Notes: generated from the letters alone by a model not told the origin. A stretch of 64,000 nt of DNA from Amycolatopsis sp. CA-230715 (GCF_018736145.1 NZ_CP059997.1:9733501-9797500); one strand, 5' to 3'; shown: positions 17,315-26,392, counted from the first letter of the stretch. A program made the numbers and translations.

Positions 17315-18931
17315 ATGTCAGGTTTTCTTTCCCTCCAAGCGACCGATCTCGCGTTCGCTTACGGCGATCGCGTCGTTTTCGACGGCGTGGACTTCCTCGC
17401 CTCCGCCGGCCAGCGCGTCGGGCTCGTCGGCGAGAACGGGATCGGGAAGTCCACGCTCCTGCGCCTGCTCGCCGGTGTCGAAACACCGCAGGCAGGCACC
17501 GTCACGCGGGATCCCGACTCCGGGTTCCTCTTGCAGGAGCTGCCGTTTCCCGGTACGGCCACGCTCGCCGCCGTGCTCGACGACGCGCTCGCCGAGACCC
17601 GCGCCATGGCCGCCGAGCTGGACCGGCTCGCCGAGGCGATGGCGGTCGATCCGGGCGACCGCGCGGTGCTCGACCGGTACGGCGCGGTGCTCGACTGGGC
17701 GCAGGCGCACGACCTGTGGGACGCCGACCGCAGGGCGAAGCTCGTCTGCGACGGGCTCGGCCTGTCCGGTGTCGCGCCGGACCGCGCGCTCGGCACCCTC
17801 TCCGGCGGGCAGCGCTCGCGGCTCGGGCTGGCCGCGCTGCTGATCAGGAAGCCGAGGACGCTGCTGCTCGACGAGCCGACGAACCACCTCGACGACGCGG
17901 CGATGGACTTCCTCGAACAGCACCTCGCCGGGCTGGACGGGGTGGTCGTGCTGTCCTCGCACGACCGCGTGTTCCTCGACGCGGTGTGCACGGACATCGT
18001 GGACATCGATCCCGCGCTCGGCGGCCCGACCCGCTACGGCGGCGCGTACACCGCCTACCTGGGGCACAAGGCCGCCGAACGCGCGAGATGGGCGCAGCGC
18101 TACGCCGAGGAGCAGGACGAGCTGAAGGAACTGCGCGACGCGGTGGCCACCACGGCTCGCGCCGTGGCGCACAACCGGCCCCAGCGGGACAACGCGAAGA
18201 TGTTGTACGACTTCAAGACCGGGAGGGTGCAGAAGCAGATCTCGCGCCGGGTCCGCAACGCCCAGCTGCGGCTCGACGAGCTGGAACGGGACCAGGTGCG
18301 GCGCCCGCCGTCTCCGTTGACGTTCTCCGGGCGGCTCACCGGGGCGCCGGACGAGGGCACGCTCGCGGTGTCGTTGCGGGAAGTGCGGGTTCCCGGCCGC
18401 CTCGCGATCGACCGGCTCGATCTCGAAAGCGGCGCGCGGCTGCTCGTGACGGGCGGGAACGGCGCCGGGAAGTCGACGCTGCTGTCCGTGCTCGCGGGAC
18501 GGCTGGCACCGCACGGCGGGCGCGTCCACCGCGCGAGCGGGCTCCGGGTCGGTTTGCTGGAGCAGGACGTCGAATTCGCCGACCCGGCGAAGACGGCCCA
18601 ACGGGTGTACTTCGACGCCGCGGGCGAGGACGCGCCGGGGCTGGGCAAGCTCGGGCTGCTCGCGTCGCGGGACATCGGGCGGCCCGTCGGATCGCTGTCG
18701 GTGGGCCAGCGCAGGCGGCTGGCACTGGCGGTCCTGCTCGCCACTCCGCCGGACGTGCTGCTACTGGACGAGCCGACGAACCACCTCTCGCTGACGCTGG
18801 CGGAGGAACTGTTCGACGCGCTCGACGACGCGCCGGGCGCCGTGGTCATCGCCTCGCACGACCGCTGGCTCCGTCGCGAATGGACACACGACAGGCTGGA
18901 ACTGGCCGACGGCAAGGAAGTCGGCGCATAG
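17315..18931 (+). CDS. ABC-F ribosome-associated ATPase, antibiotic-resistance type
   Basis: 538 residues with two ATP-binding cassettes and no membrane segments. Cassette 1: Walker A GENGIGKST, signature LSGGQRSRLGLAALL, Walker B LLLDEPTNHLDD. Cassette 2: Walker A GGNGAGKST, degenerate signature LSVGQRRRLALAVLL, Walker B LLLDEPTNHLS. Between them lies the P-site tRNA interaction linker, an Arg/Lys/Gln-rich helical stretch (about residues 245-325, with HNRPQRDNAKMLYDFKTGR). The length fits ABC-F proteins that dislodge ribosome-targeting antibiotics (TlrC, OleB, CarA and Lmr types), but the drug is not predictable. The ATG at 17315 has no good SD, which fits control by the leader. Confidence 0.9.
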   Translation: MSGFLSLQATDLAFAYGDRVVFDGVDFLASAGQRVGLVGENGIGKSTLLRLLAGVETPQAGTVTRDPDSGFLLQELPFPGTATLAAVLDDALAETRAMAAELDRLAEAMAVDPGDRAVLDRYGAVLDWAQAHDLWDADRRAKLVCDGLGLSGVAPDRALGTLSGGQRSRLGLAALLIRKPRTLLLDEPTNHLDDAAMDFLEQHLAGLDGVVVLSSHDRVFLDAVCTDIVDIDPALGGPTRYGGAYTAYLGHKAAERARWAQRYAEEQDELKELRDAVATTARAVAHNRPQRDNAKMLYDFKTGRVQKQISRRVRNAQLRLDELERDQVRRPPSPLTFSGRLTGAPDEGTLAVSLREVRVPGRLAIDRLDLESGARLLVTGGNGAGKSTLLSVLAGRLAPHGGRVHRASGLRVGLLEQDVEFADPAKTAQRVYFDAAGEDAPGLGKLGLLASRDIGRPVGSLSVGQRRRLALAVLLATPPDVLLLDEPTNHLSLTLAEELFDALDDAPGAVVIASHDRWLRREWTHDRLELADGKEVGA

Positions 18932-19049
18932 TGCCAGCCGACAAGTGAATTCCGCAGGCGGTCGCCGCGCGACCGGCGCCTGCCCTGAAGTCACAGCGAG
19001 GTCGGGCGCGTGTCACGGTGGTGCCGCGAAGTCAGTGGCGGAACTTAGT

Positions 19050-19474
19050 CCCCGAAGGCCACCTTCGGGGACTTGAGCGCCCCGAATTCGGCCCTGGTAA
19101 AGGATTCTGTTGCCTCGGCGGGGTTCTCGCGATGCCCCGAAGGTGGCCTTCGGGGCGTTAGACGCCGCAATCGCACCCCTCGCACACTCGACCGGCACGA
19201 ACCCTCATGCCCCGAAAGTGGCCTTCGGGACGGTAGATGCCCTGAACGTCACTTTCGGGGCACATGCGAACCCGCTTCGGCAGCAGGAGTAACGACGAGG
19301 ACGGAGTTCGCGGCACCAGATCCCCCGAAGCCGCGCTCGGGGGCAGGCAAAGGCGGGGACCAGCCACCCCACTCGATCTCTATAGGAGCATCTTTCGGGG
19401 CATGGGCAGCCCGGCCCGCGCGCCCGCGAGGGCCGGGAAAGTGGCGCCAGAGTCCCCGAAGGTGGCCTTCGGGG
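19050..19474. repeat. Intergenic mosaic of palindromic repeats (copy B)
   Basis: The 614-nt space between the ABC-F and mshC genes (18932-19545) holds no credible gene. It contains at least five palindromic units of the CCCCGAAGG-N3-CCTTCGGGG type: 19050-19070 and 19135-19155 (perfect arms), 19211-19231, 19241-19260, and 19454-19474 (perfect arms). The GATGCTCC / GAGATCGAGTGGG / TGGCTGG block of copy A recurs inverted at 19344-19392, and the GCGCCACTTTC / CGGCCCTCG block recurs inverted at about 19418-19455. Short in-frame translations (PKVAFG-like peptides) are a by-product of the repeat. Confidence 0.85.
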
Positions 19475-19509
19475 ATACCCGCCTCTTCGGGAAAGCTCGC
19501 GCGGAGTGC

Positions 19510-19543
19510 ACTGTGGACGGTGGGCGCGCCCACCGTCCACAGT
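19510..19543. terminator. 34-bp perfect palindrome downstream of mshC
   Basis: The two 17-nt halves (19510-19526 and 19527-19543) are exactly complementary with no spacer. It ends 2 nt from the mshC stop, so a terminator role is the simplest reading, although a loopless stem can also form a cruciform or bind a dimeric protein. Confidence 0.7.
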
Positions 19544-19545
19544 GG

Positions 19546-20781
19546 TCACAGTTCGATGCCGAGCAGGGCGTCCACCGCGTCGCGGACGAGCGCGGGCGCG
19601 GTTTCGTCACTGCCGCCGCGCACGGCTTCGGCCGCCCACGCGTCCACGGCGGCGAGCGCCTTCGGGGTGTCGAGGTCGTCGGCGAGGTGGTCGCGCAGCC
19701 GTGCGATGGCTTCCTCCGCCGACGGGCCCGCGTCCCGCGCCACGGCCGCGCGCCAGCGCGCGAGCCGTGCTTCGGCCTCGGCGAGCAGCGCCGCCGTCCA
19801 CGGGCGGTCCTCGCGGTAGTGGCCGGCGAACAGGGCGAGCCGGATCGCGCCGGGATCGACGCCTTCCGCGCGCAGCTTCGAAACGAACACCAGGTTGCCG
19901 CGCGACTTCGACATCTTCTCGCCGTCGTAGCCGATCATCCCGGCGTGCACGTAGTGGCGTGCGAAGGGGTGCTCGTTGGTGAGCGCTTCGGCGTGCGCGG
20001 CGCTGTATTCGTGGTGCGGGAATGCGAGGTCCGAGCCGCCGCCCTGAACGTCGAAGGCCATTCCCAGCCGGTTGACCGCGATCGCGCTGCACTCGATGTG
20101 CCAGCCGGGCCTGCCCGCGCCGAGCTCGGACTCCCACGACGGCTCCCCCGGCCTGGCGCTGCGCCACAGCAGCGCGTCGAGCGGGTCGCGCTTGCCCGGC
20201 CGGTCGGGGTCACCGCCGCGCTCGGCGAAGAACTTGGCCATGGTTTCGGCGTCGTAGCCGGACTCGTAGCCGAACCGGCCGGTCGCGGACCGGTCGAAGT
20301 AGATGTCGGGGTGCTGCTCGTCGTCGACCCGGTAGGCCGCGCCGTCGGCGAGCAGCTTGCCGATCACTTCGACGATCTCCGGGATGCTCTCCACCGCGCC
20401 GACGAACTCGCGCGGCGGCACCACCCGGAGCGCCTCCATGTCCTCGCGGAACAGCGCGGTCTCCCGCATCGCCAGCACGACCCAGTCGTCCTGGTCGCGC
20501 TCGGCGCGCTCCAGGAGCGGCTCGTCGACGTCGGTCACGTTCTGCACGTAGTGCACCTCGTGCCCGGCGTCGAGCCAGAGCCGGTGCACCAGGTCGAAAG
20601 CCAGGTAGGTGGCCGCGTGACCGAGATGCGTGGCGTCGTAGGGCGTGATGCCGCAGACGTACATGCGCGCCGTCGCGCCGGGCGCGGTGGGCCGGAGCTG
20701 CCCGCTCGCGGTGTCGAACAGCCGCAGCGGGCGTGGCGTCCCCGGCACGCGCGCCACCGGGATCGAGGACCAAGTCTTCAT
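19546..20781 (-). CDS. mshC: Cysteine--glucosaminyl-inositol ligase of mycothiol synthesis
   Basis: ATP-dependent ligation of cysteine to GlcN-inositol, the third step of mycothiol synthesis. 411 residues. It is a class I aminoacyl-tRNA synthetase-like enzyme related to CysRS: the zinc Cys in MYVCGITPYDATHLGHA (with HLGH as the HIGH motif), a GWHIECSAIA zinc ligand segment, FPHHEYSAAHAEA, and the KMSKS loop. The tRNA-binding anticodon domain of true CysRS is lacking. MshC marks mycothiol-producing Actinobacteria. The gene is alone here; other msh genes are outside the window. Confidence 0.96.
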   Translation of the reverse strand: MKTWSSIPVARVPGTPRPLRLFDTASGQLRPTAPGATARMYVCGITPYDATHLGHAATYLAFDLVHRLWLDAGHEVHYVQNVTDVDEPLLERAERDQDDWVVLAMRETALFREDMEALRVVPPREFVGAVESIPEIVEVIGKLLADGAAYRVDDEQHPDIYFDRSATGRFGYESGYDAETMAKFFAERGGDPDRPGKRDPLDALLWRSARPGEPSWESELGAGRPGWHIECSAIAVNRLGMAFDVQGGGSDLAFPHHEYSAAHAEALTNEHPFARHYVHAGMIGYDGEKMSKSRGNLVFVSKLRAEGVDPGAIRLALFAGHYREDRPWTAALLAEAEARLARWRAAVARDAGPSAEEAIARLRDHLADDLDTPKALAAVDAWAAEAVRGGSDETAPALVRDAVDALLGIEL

Positions 20782-20839
20782 ACCACCCAGCCTAAGTGGT
20801 CATCTTCTCACGCCGTCCCGCCCGGTGGGATCGCGCGGC

Positions 20840-21436
20840 TCACGGCCCGTCCGGCACGGGGTACGACGCCGCCCACATCGCCGCGAGCCCCTCGCTCAGC
20901 TCGTCACCGGTCGGCGCGTCGCCGGGGTGCAGGAGCCACTGCACGGACAGCCCGTCGCACACCGCGATCACGAAGCTCGCCACCGCGAGGCAACGCCGGT
21001 CTTCGGGCCCCCACCCGTTGCCGAGCGACCGCGCCGCGAGCTCCGCGACCCGGGTGCGGCAGCGCCGGTACTGCTCGGCGAACTGCTCGCGGAGCGAGAC
21101 GGTCCGCTCCGCCTGGGCCAGTGCCTCCACATAGGACAGCAGCAGCGCGCGCCTGCTGGACAGGTTTTCCAGCATCGTCGTCCAGGTGACCCGGCCGCGT
21201 TCGATCGGGAGCGCGGCGGGATCGGCCATCGCGACCTGGGCGAGCTGGTCGGTCCACTCCTCGAACACCTCGCCGATCGTGTGGTTGAGCAGGCCCTCCT
21301 TGGTGCCGAAGTGGTACGCGATGGACCCGAGATTGGTCCCGGACTCGGCAACGAGATCGCGCGCGGTGATCCGGGCGTACCCCTTTTCCTCCAGCAGTTT
21401 CCGGGCTGCCGCAAGGAGGTCTTCGCGATGGCTCAC
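20840..21436 (-). CDS. TetR-family regulator, divergent from a P450
   Basis: About 198 residues. N-terminal HTH: ITARDLVAESGTNLGSIAYHFGTKEGLL, the usual TetR helix 2-3 segment. The C-terminal ligand domain is helical (WTDQLAQVAMADPAALP to LAAMWAASYPVP). The GTG at 21436 (VSHREDLLAAARKLLEEKG) is preferred over more upstream positions because TetR N-terminal helices start there. Divergent from the cytochrome P450 gene with a 20-bp dyad between them, so it probably represses both. Confidence 0.88.
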   Translation of the reverse strand: MSHREDLLAAARKLLEEKGYARITARDLVAESGTNLGSIAYHFGTKEGLLNHTIGEVFEEWTDQLAQVAMADPAALPIERGRVTWTTMLENLSSRRALLLSYVEALAQAERTVSLREQFAEQYRRCRTRVAELAARSLGNGWGPEDRRCLAVASFVIAVCDGLSVQWLLHPGDAPTGDELSEGLAAMWAASYPVPDGP

Positions 21437-21470
21437 GCCGGGAAGCCTAGCGCCGCGCCTGGACAAACCC

Positions 21471-21490
21471 GTTTACACGGGCGTATAAAC
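21471..21490. promoter_or_regulatory. Probable TetR operator in the TetR/P450 divergent region
   Basis: GTTTACAC-GGGC-GTATAAAC, a near-perfect 8+8 inverted repeat (one mismatch), lies 35 nt before the TetR start and 37 nt before the P450 start. It is A+T-rich against the GC background and would cover both promoters. Confidence 0.65.
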
Positions 21491-21527
21491 GCAGGCATCA
21501 GACCGCCCCGGCCAGGGAGGCCCGTCG

Positions 21528-22877
21528 ATGACCGCCGACGCACCGCCAAGCCCGCGCCCCGCCCTGTCGCTCGAACCGTCGCCGTCCGCACCGGCCGCGC
21601 CCGGCCCGAACTGGCCGATCGCCGTGCAGACGGTGCTGTTCGGGACCTACCGGCACAAGCTCATGCCGGTGCTGCGCCGCCGCTACGGCGACGTCGTCCG
21701 GCTGCGGATCTACCCCGAGCGCCACGTGGTCCAGCTCGCCGATCTCGACCACATCAAGGCGGTGTTCGGCGGACCGGCGTCGATCTTCCACGCGGGCGAG
21801 GGGAACATGATCCTCAAGCCGGTGATGGGCCAGCACTCGGTGCTGCTGACCGACGAGGACGTGCACCTGCGGGCCAGGAAGCTGCTGATGCCCGCGTTCC
21901 ACGGCTCGGCGCTGCGCGGCTACCGCGATCTCGTCACCGAGCTGGCCGAGGCCGAGACCGCGCGCTGGCCGGAGCGGCGCGCCTTCTCCTCGCACGCCAG
22001 GATGAACGCGCTGACACTCGAAATCATCCTTCGGGTCGTGTTCGGGGTGAGCGACGGCCCGCGTCTCGACGAGCTGCGCAGGCTGCTCCGCATCACCGTC
22101 GACATCGGACCGCTGGACATCTTCGGCTGGCACAACCCGAAACTGCAGCGCTTCGGGCCGTGGCGGCGCAACGCGGAGGCGCAGCGGCGCGCCGACGAAC
22201 TCATCTACGCCGAGATCGCCGAGCGCCGTGCCGCCCCCGATCTCGGCGAACGCGGCGACGTGCTCTCCCGCCTGCTGACCGTGCCCGCCGAGGACGATCG
22301 GCTCTCGGACGCCGAGCTGCGCGACCAGCTCGTCACGCTGCTGCTCGCCGGGCACGAGACGACGGCGACCGCGCTCGCGTGGTCCTTCCACGAACTGGTG
22401 CGGAATCCGGTGCGGCTCGCCGCCGCCGAACGCGCCGCGGATTCCGGCGACGAAAAGCACCTGGAAGCCGTGGTGAAGGAGGCGATGCGGCTGCACCCGG
22501 TGATCTCCGAGGTCGCCCGCAGGCTCACCGAGGACATCGAAATCGGCGGCTACCGGATCCCCGCCGGGCACACCGTGATGCCGTCGATCGCGCTCGTCCA
22601 GGGCGACGGCGCGCACCACGACGCGCCGCACGAGTTCCGCCCGGAACGGTTCCTCGACGGCGGTCCCGCGACCGGGACCTGGTTCCCGTTCGGCGGCGGC
22701 GTGCGGCGCTGCCTCGGCGCCGGGTTCTCGCTCATGGAAGCGACGATCGTGTTGCGCGCGGTGCTTTCGGCGTTCCGGCTCGGCACCGACCGGCCACGCC
22801 CCGAAGGCGCGAAGGCCAGGAACATCACCATGGTGCCCGCCAAGGGCGCGCGAATAATCATCACCCGGCGGAGTTAA
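21528..22877 (+). CDS. Cytochrome P450
   Basis: 449 residues, soluble bacterial type. The I-helix oxygen-binding motif is AGHETT, the K-helix ExxR is in VVKEAMRLHP, the PERF-type motif is FRPERFLDG, and the heme loop is FPFGGGVRRCLGAGF with the thiolate Cys near residue 395. A Pro/Ala-rich N-terminus (about 30 residues) precedes the fold. AGGGAGG lies before the ATG. No ferredoxin or ferredoxin reductase is adjacent, so electrons must come from partners elsewhere. The substrate is unknown; the divergent TetR suggests an inducible oxidation. Confidence 0.94.
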   Translation: MTADAPPSPRPALSLEPSPSAPAAPGPNWPIAVQTVLFGTYRHKLMPVLRRRYGDVVRLRIYPERHVVQLADLDHIKAVFGGPASIFHAGEGNMILKPVMGQHSVLLTDEDVHLRARKLLMPAFHGSALRGYRDLVTELAEAETARWPERRAFSSHARMNALTLEIILRVVFGVSDGPRLDELRRLLRITVDIGPLDIFGWHNPKLQRFGPWRRNAEAQRRADELIYAEIAERRAAPDLGERGDVLSRLLTVPAEDDRLSDAELRDQLVTLLLAGHETTATALAWSFHELVRNPVRLAAAERAADSGDEKHLEAVVKEAMRLHPVISEVARRLTEDIEIGGYRIPAGHTVMPSIALVQGDGAHHDAPHEFRPERFLDGGPATGTWFPFGGGVRRCLGAGFSLMEATIVLRAVLSAFRLGTDRPRPEGAKARNITMVPAKGARIIITRRS

Positions 22878-22969
22878 CTGATATCGAAGAGTGATGTGAC
22901 TTCGGTTACATAACGGCTTGGCTTCTTCGATCCTGGAAGAGTCCCATCCTCCAGCGAAGAAGGTGCGCC

Positions 22970-24139
22970 ATGACGGAAGCGGCGGGTACGACCGGCCGGT
23001 ACCTGATTCTGCTCGAACACAACGCGGCCGCGCTCGGAGCGCGGGCGATCACCAACGCCGCGGGCCTCCGCACGACCAGCACGGCCGAGCTCGCGGGCGC
23101 CTCGACGGCGCAGCTGCTCGGCACCGACGGTGGCCTGCTGTTCCACCAGCTCGGCGTCGCGCTGGTGAGCGCGGACGAAGACCAGTACGCGGCACTGACC
23201 ACGGCGGCGGAAAGCGACGGGCCGATTTCCTCGGTGGAAGCCGAACGCACCGTGTTCGCGATCGAAGACAAGGCGGCACCCGCCGCCGAAGACGGCGAAC
23301 TCACCTGGGGCCTGCAAGCCGTCAACGCCGCCAACAGCGCGGCGACCGGGGCGGGCGTCCGCGTCGCCGTGCTCGACACCGGGTTCGACGCCGAGCACCC
23401 CGACTTCGCCGGGCGCCAGGTGATCACCAGTTCGTTCGTGGACGGCGAGGACGCGAAGGACGGCCACGGGCACGGCACCCACTGCATCGGCACGTCCTGC
23501 GGGCCGCGCACCCCCGAGACGAAACCGGGCTACGGGATCGCCCACCAGGCCGAGATATACGCGGGCAAGGTGCTCAGCAACGAAGGCTCCGGCTCGGACG
23601 GCGGCATCCTCGCCGGGATCTCGTGGGCGATCAGCAACGGCTGCGCGGTCGTGTCGATGTCGCTCGGCGCGCCGACCCAGGCGGGCCAGCCGTATTCCAA
23701 GACGTTCGAACAGGTCGCCCAGCGCGCGATGGAACGCGGCACGCTCGTGGTCGCGGCCGCGGGCAACGAAAGCAAGCGCTCCGAAGGGCTCGTGGCGCCG
23801 GTGGGCCACCCGGCGAACTGCCCGTCGATCATGGCGATCGGCGCGATCGACTCCGCGGGCGCGATCGCGGACTTCTCGTGCGGCACCGTGGACGACATCG
23901 GCGCGGTCGACCTCGTCGGGCCCGGCGTGGACGTCTACTCGAGCTGGCCCATGCCGAAGCGGTACAACACGATCAGCGGCACCAGCATGGCCACCCCGCA
24001 CGCGGCGGGCATCGCGGCGCTGACCGCGCAGCAGTACGGCTCACGCGGCTGGGAGCTGTGGGCACGGCTGACCCAGCACGCGCGCAGGCTCGCGCTCGCC
24101 GCGGTGGACAGCGGTGCGGGGCTGGTGCAGGCTCCGTAG
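22970..24139 (+). CDS. S8 subtilisin-like serine protease without signal peptide
   Basis: 389 residues. Catalytic triad: Asp136 in VAVLDTGFD, His168 in HGHGTHC, Ser339 in GTSMATPHAAG; oxyanion Asn266 is in AAAGNES. Residues 1-110 form a separate alpha/beta region (YLILLEHNAAALGARAITN, LGVALVSADEDQYAAL, GPISSVEAERTVFAIE), which looks like a built-in propeptide or adaptor. No signal peptide or membrane anchor is visible, so the enzyme appears cytoplasmic or exported by another route. A small propeptide-like protein is encoded 36 nt downstream on the same strand. Confidence 0.92.
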   Translation: MTEAAGTTGRYLILLEHNAAALGARAITNAAGLRTTSTAELAGASTAQLLGTDGGLLFHQLGVALVSADEDQYAALTTAAESDGPISSVEAERTVFAIEDKAAPAAEDGELTWGLQAVNAANSAATGAGVRVAVLDTGFDAEHPDFAGRQVITSSFVDGEDAKDGHGHGTHCIGTSCGPRTPETKPGYGIAHQAEIYAGKVLSNEGSGSDGGILAGISWAISNGCAVVSMSLGAPTQAGQPYSKTFEQVAQRAMERGTLVVAAAGNESKRSEGLVAPVGHPANCPSIMAIGAIDSAGAIADFSCGTVDDIGAVDLVGPGVDVYSSWPMPKRYNTISGTSMATPHAAGIAALTAQQYGSRGWELWARLTQHARRLALAAVDSGAGLVQAP

Positions 24140-24175
24140 CACGGCCGATATTCCTTGGGTGCGAGGAGGATCGCG

Positions 24176-24415
24176 ATGCAGCGTGATTGGAAGGTCGTCG
24201 TTTCCGTGCGGGACGAGTCCCTCGCGTCCCTGTCCGAGGTCGTGGCCGGCCTGCGCTCGGCTGGCATGACCGTGAACCAGGTGCTCGACCCCATCGGCGC
24301 CGTCACCGGCACGATGGGGTCGAGCACGCTCACCAGCCTCCGCGCGGTGCCGGGCGTGGCCGACGTGGAACTGGAAGCGCTCTACCAGCTGCCGCCGGAG
24401 GGCGAACCGCAGTGA
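24176..24415 (+). CDS. Small protein resembling a stand-alone subtilase propeptide (I9-like)
   Basis: 79 residues from the ATG at 24176, with a strong GAGGAGGA SD 6 nt before it. The pattern is beta-alpha-beta-beta-alpha-beta-like: KVVVSVRDE, SLSEVVAGLRSAGM, VNQVLDPIGAVTGTMG, LTSLRAVPGVADVELE. The short strand, helix, G-T-M-G turn and VPGVxxVExE ending are typical of I9 propeptide/inhibitor domains of subtilases. No signal peptide. Its position directly behind the S8 protease suggests a trans-acting inhibitor or folding chaperone. That pairing is inference. Confidence 0.7.
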   Translation: MQRDWKVVVSVRDESLASLSEVVAGLRSAGMTVNQVLDPIGAVTGTMGSSTLTSLRAVPGVADVELEALYQLPPEGEPQ

Positions 24416-24433
24416 TCGCACCGCGGTAACTCC

Positions 24434-26392
24434 TCAGCGGCGCCGGGTCCGCAGGTAGTCGTCGACCACGGCGGCGCCGAGGCCGTCGAGGTCCGGCGCC
24501 ACCACCCGGCCGCCGGAGCGGCGGGCCAGCAGATCGACGAAGGCGTTGAGCCGCGACTCGTCACCGAGCCGGAACACCGTGAAGGCGGCGCCGAGCTTGG
24601 CCAGCCGGTCGAGCTCGGCCACCGTCCGGTGGATCGTCCTCGGCGCGGGCGGGTATTCGAAGTGCGCGCTGCCGTCCGGTTCCAGGTGCGCGGTCGGCTC
24701 GCCGTCGGTCACCATCAGCACCACCGGCTGCGCGTCCGGGTGCCGCCGCAGGTGCCGCCCCGCCAGCAGCAGCGCGTGGTGGGCGTTGGTGCCTTGCTCC
24801 CACGTGCCGTCGAGGCCGACCAGCTCCGCGAGATCCACCGGTACCGCGTGCCTGCCGAAGGTGATCAGCTGCAGCGCGTCGGTGCGGAACCGGGTGGTGA
24901 CCAGCTGGTGCAGCGCGAGCGCGGTGCGCTTCATCGGCAGCCACCTGCCCTCCGCGACCATCGACCACGACGTGTCCACCAGCAGAGCCACCGCCGCCCG
25001 CGAGCGGTGCTCGATCTCGGTGACCTCCACATCGGACACATCGAGACGCACCGCGGTCCCGTCCGCCGACGCCGTGCGCAGCACCGCGTTGCGCACCGTC
25101 CTGGACACCTCCCACGGCTGCATGTCCCCGAACCGCCACGGCCTGCTCGACCCCGTCGGCTCACCGGCCGCGCCAGCGGACTCGGTCTCGCGCTCGCCGG
25201 CCTTGCCCCGCAACGCCTCCACCACGTCCTTGAGCGCGGTCTCACCGAGACGTCGCAAAGCCTTGGGAGACAAGCGAAGCGATCCATCCGGCGCGCGCTC
25301 GAACAGGCCTTGGGCCCGCAGCTCACGCTCCAATTCGGACAGTCGTCGCGCGTCGACCCCGGCTTCGTCGCCGAGCTGGCGCTCCAGCGCTTCGAGATCG
25401 ATGTCCTCCAGGCGCGCACCGGGATAGGACTGGCCGAGCTGCTCCGCCAGCGCGTCGAGCTCCGCCAGATCGGCCATCGCCTGCGCACCCTCGCCGAGGC
25501 CGAGCGGTTCGTTCCCGCGGAACCTCCCCGAGGAGGACCAGTCCTCGCCCGGCCGCAGAGAGCGCAACTGCTGGTCCAAAGTGGACAGCTGCTGGGCGAG
25601 CCTCGAATCGCCGAAGGCCTGCTGCGACAACGCGGCCAGCTCGTCGCGTTGCTCCTGGGTCATCGAGTTGAGCATCCGCTGCGCCGCCGCCGAGCGCGCG
25701 GCGAGCACGTCGATCAGCTCGTCGACGGTTTTCGGGTTCTCCGGGAAGAATTCGCCGTGGCGGCGCATGAACTCGGCGAACCGCTCGCCGATGTCGTCGA
25801 ACCCCTGCGCGTGCGCGTTGAGCAGGACGTTGAGATCGGCGAGCATCTGGTTGATCCGCTCGACGTCCTCGGGACCCGCGTTCTCGAGCGCGTCCTTCAT
25901 GCCCTGGAACCGCGATTCCAGGAGTTCCTTGCCGAGCAGCTCCTGGATCCGCTCGTAGTTCTCGCGCCCCTGCCCGGAACGCCACTCGTACTCGGCCAGT
26001 TCCCTGACCGCGGACGCGGTTCCCGACGGCAACGCGTCCAACTCGGCCTCGCGGAAGCGCGCGTCGTCCGCCGGATCGGGGAACAGTTCGCGGCGTTCCG
26101 CTTCGAGCGCTTCGTCGAGCAGGCGGCGCACCTCGGCGAGCGTGCCGTCGAGGTTGTGCCTGCGCTGGATTTCCGAGCGGCGCTGCCAGATCCGCCGCGT
26201 CAGCTCGTCGAGCCCCGCCGTGTCGCGCGTGCCGCGGCGGAGCACCTCCTCCAGCGCGGACCGCGGTGACGCGCCGCCGAGCACGTCCTGGCCGATCTCG
26301 TCCATCGCGGCACGCAGGTCGACCGGAGGCGCGAGCGGGTCCGGCCCGTCGTGCCACGGCCCGTACGAGTAGCCCTCGGGAAGCGAGCTCAC
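24434..26392 (-). CDS. VWA-domain protein partnered with an AAA+ ATPase
   Basis: 652 residues. The first 420 or so are mostly helical and charged (RRIWQRRSEIQRRHNLDG, YERIQELLGKELLESRFQGM). The C-terminal 200 form a von Willebrand A domain with the metal-ion site DTSWSM, the Thr in GTNAHHAL and VLMVTDGEPT. It starts with GTG at 26392, overlapping the stop of the AAA+ gene by 4 nt, so translation is coupled. Together they match the widespread MoxR/ChlI-like ATPase plus VWA pairs (Rv0958/Rv0959-like, from memory) thought to remodel proteins or insert metals. The substrate is unknown. Confidence 0.85.
   Translation of the reverse strand: MSSLPEGYSYGPWHDGPDPLAPPVDLRAAMDEIGQDVLGGASPRSALEEVLRRGTRDTAGLDELTRRIWQRRSEIQRRHNLDGTLAEVRRLLDEALEAERRELFPDPADDARFREAELDALPSGTASAVRELAEYEWRSGQGRENYERIQELLGKELLESRFQGMKDALENAGPEDVERINQMLADLNVLLNAHAQGFDDIGERFAEFMRRHGEFFPENPKTVDELIDVLAARSAAAQRMLNSMTQEQRDELAALSQQAFGDSRLAQQLSTLDQQLRSLRPGEDWSSSGRFRGNEPLGLGEGAQAMADLAELDALAEQLGQSYPGARLEDIDLEALERQLGDEAGVDARRLSELERELRAQGLFERAPDGSLRLSPKALRRLGETALKDVVEALRGKAGERETESAGAAGEPTGSSRPWRFGDMQPWEVSRTVRNAVLRTASADGTAVRLDVSDVEVTEIEHRSRAAVALLVDTSWSMVAEGRWLPMKRTALALHQLVTTRFRTDALQLITFGRHAVPVDLAELVGLDGTWEQGTNAHHALLLAGRHLRRHPDAQPVVLMVTDGEPTAHLEPDGSAHFEYPPAPRTIHRTVAELDRLAKLGAAFTVFRLGDESRLNAFVDLLARRSGGRVVAPDLDGLGAAVVDDYLRTRRR

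Noticed and set aside
19050..19474. CRISPR-like array
   Set aside because: Units are palindromic, spacing is irregular, intervening sequences are themselves shared with copy A, and no cas gene is present (the RecB-like nuclease at 3088 is unlinked).
19073..19819. Small hypothetical proteins with repeated PKVAFG / PEGHFRG peptides across the repeats
   Set aside because: The peptide repeats are a translation of the DNA palindromes in whichever frame is open; no SD, and no conservation of one frame between copies.
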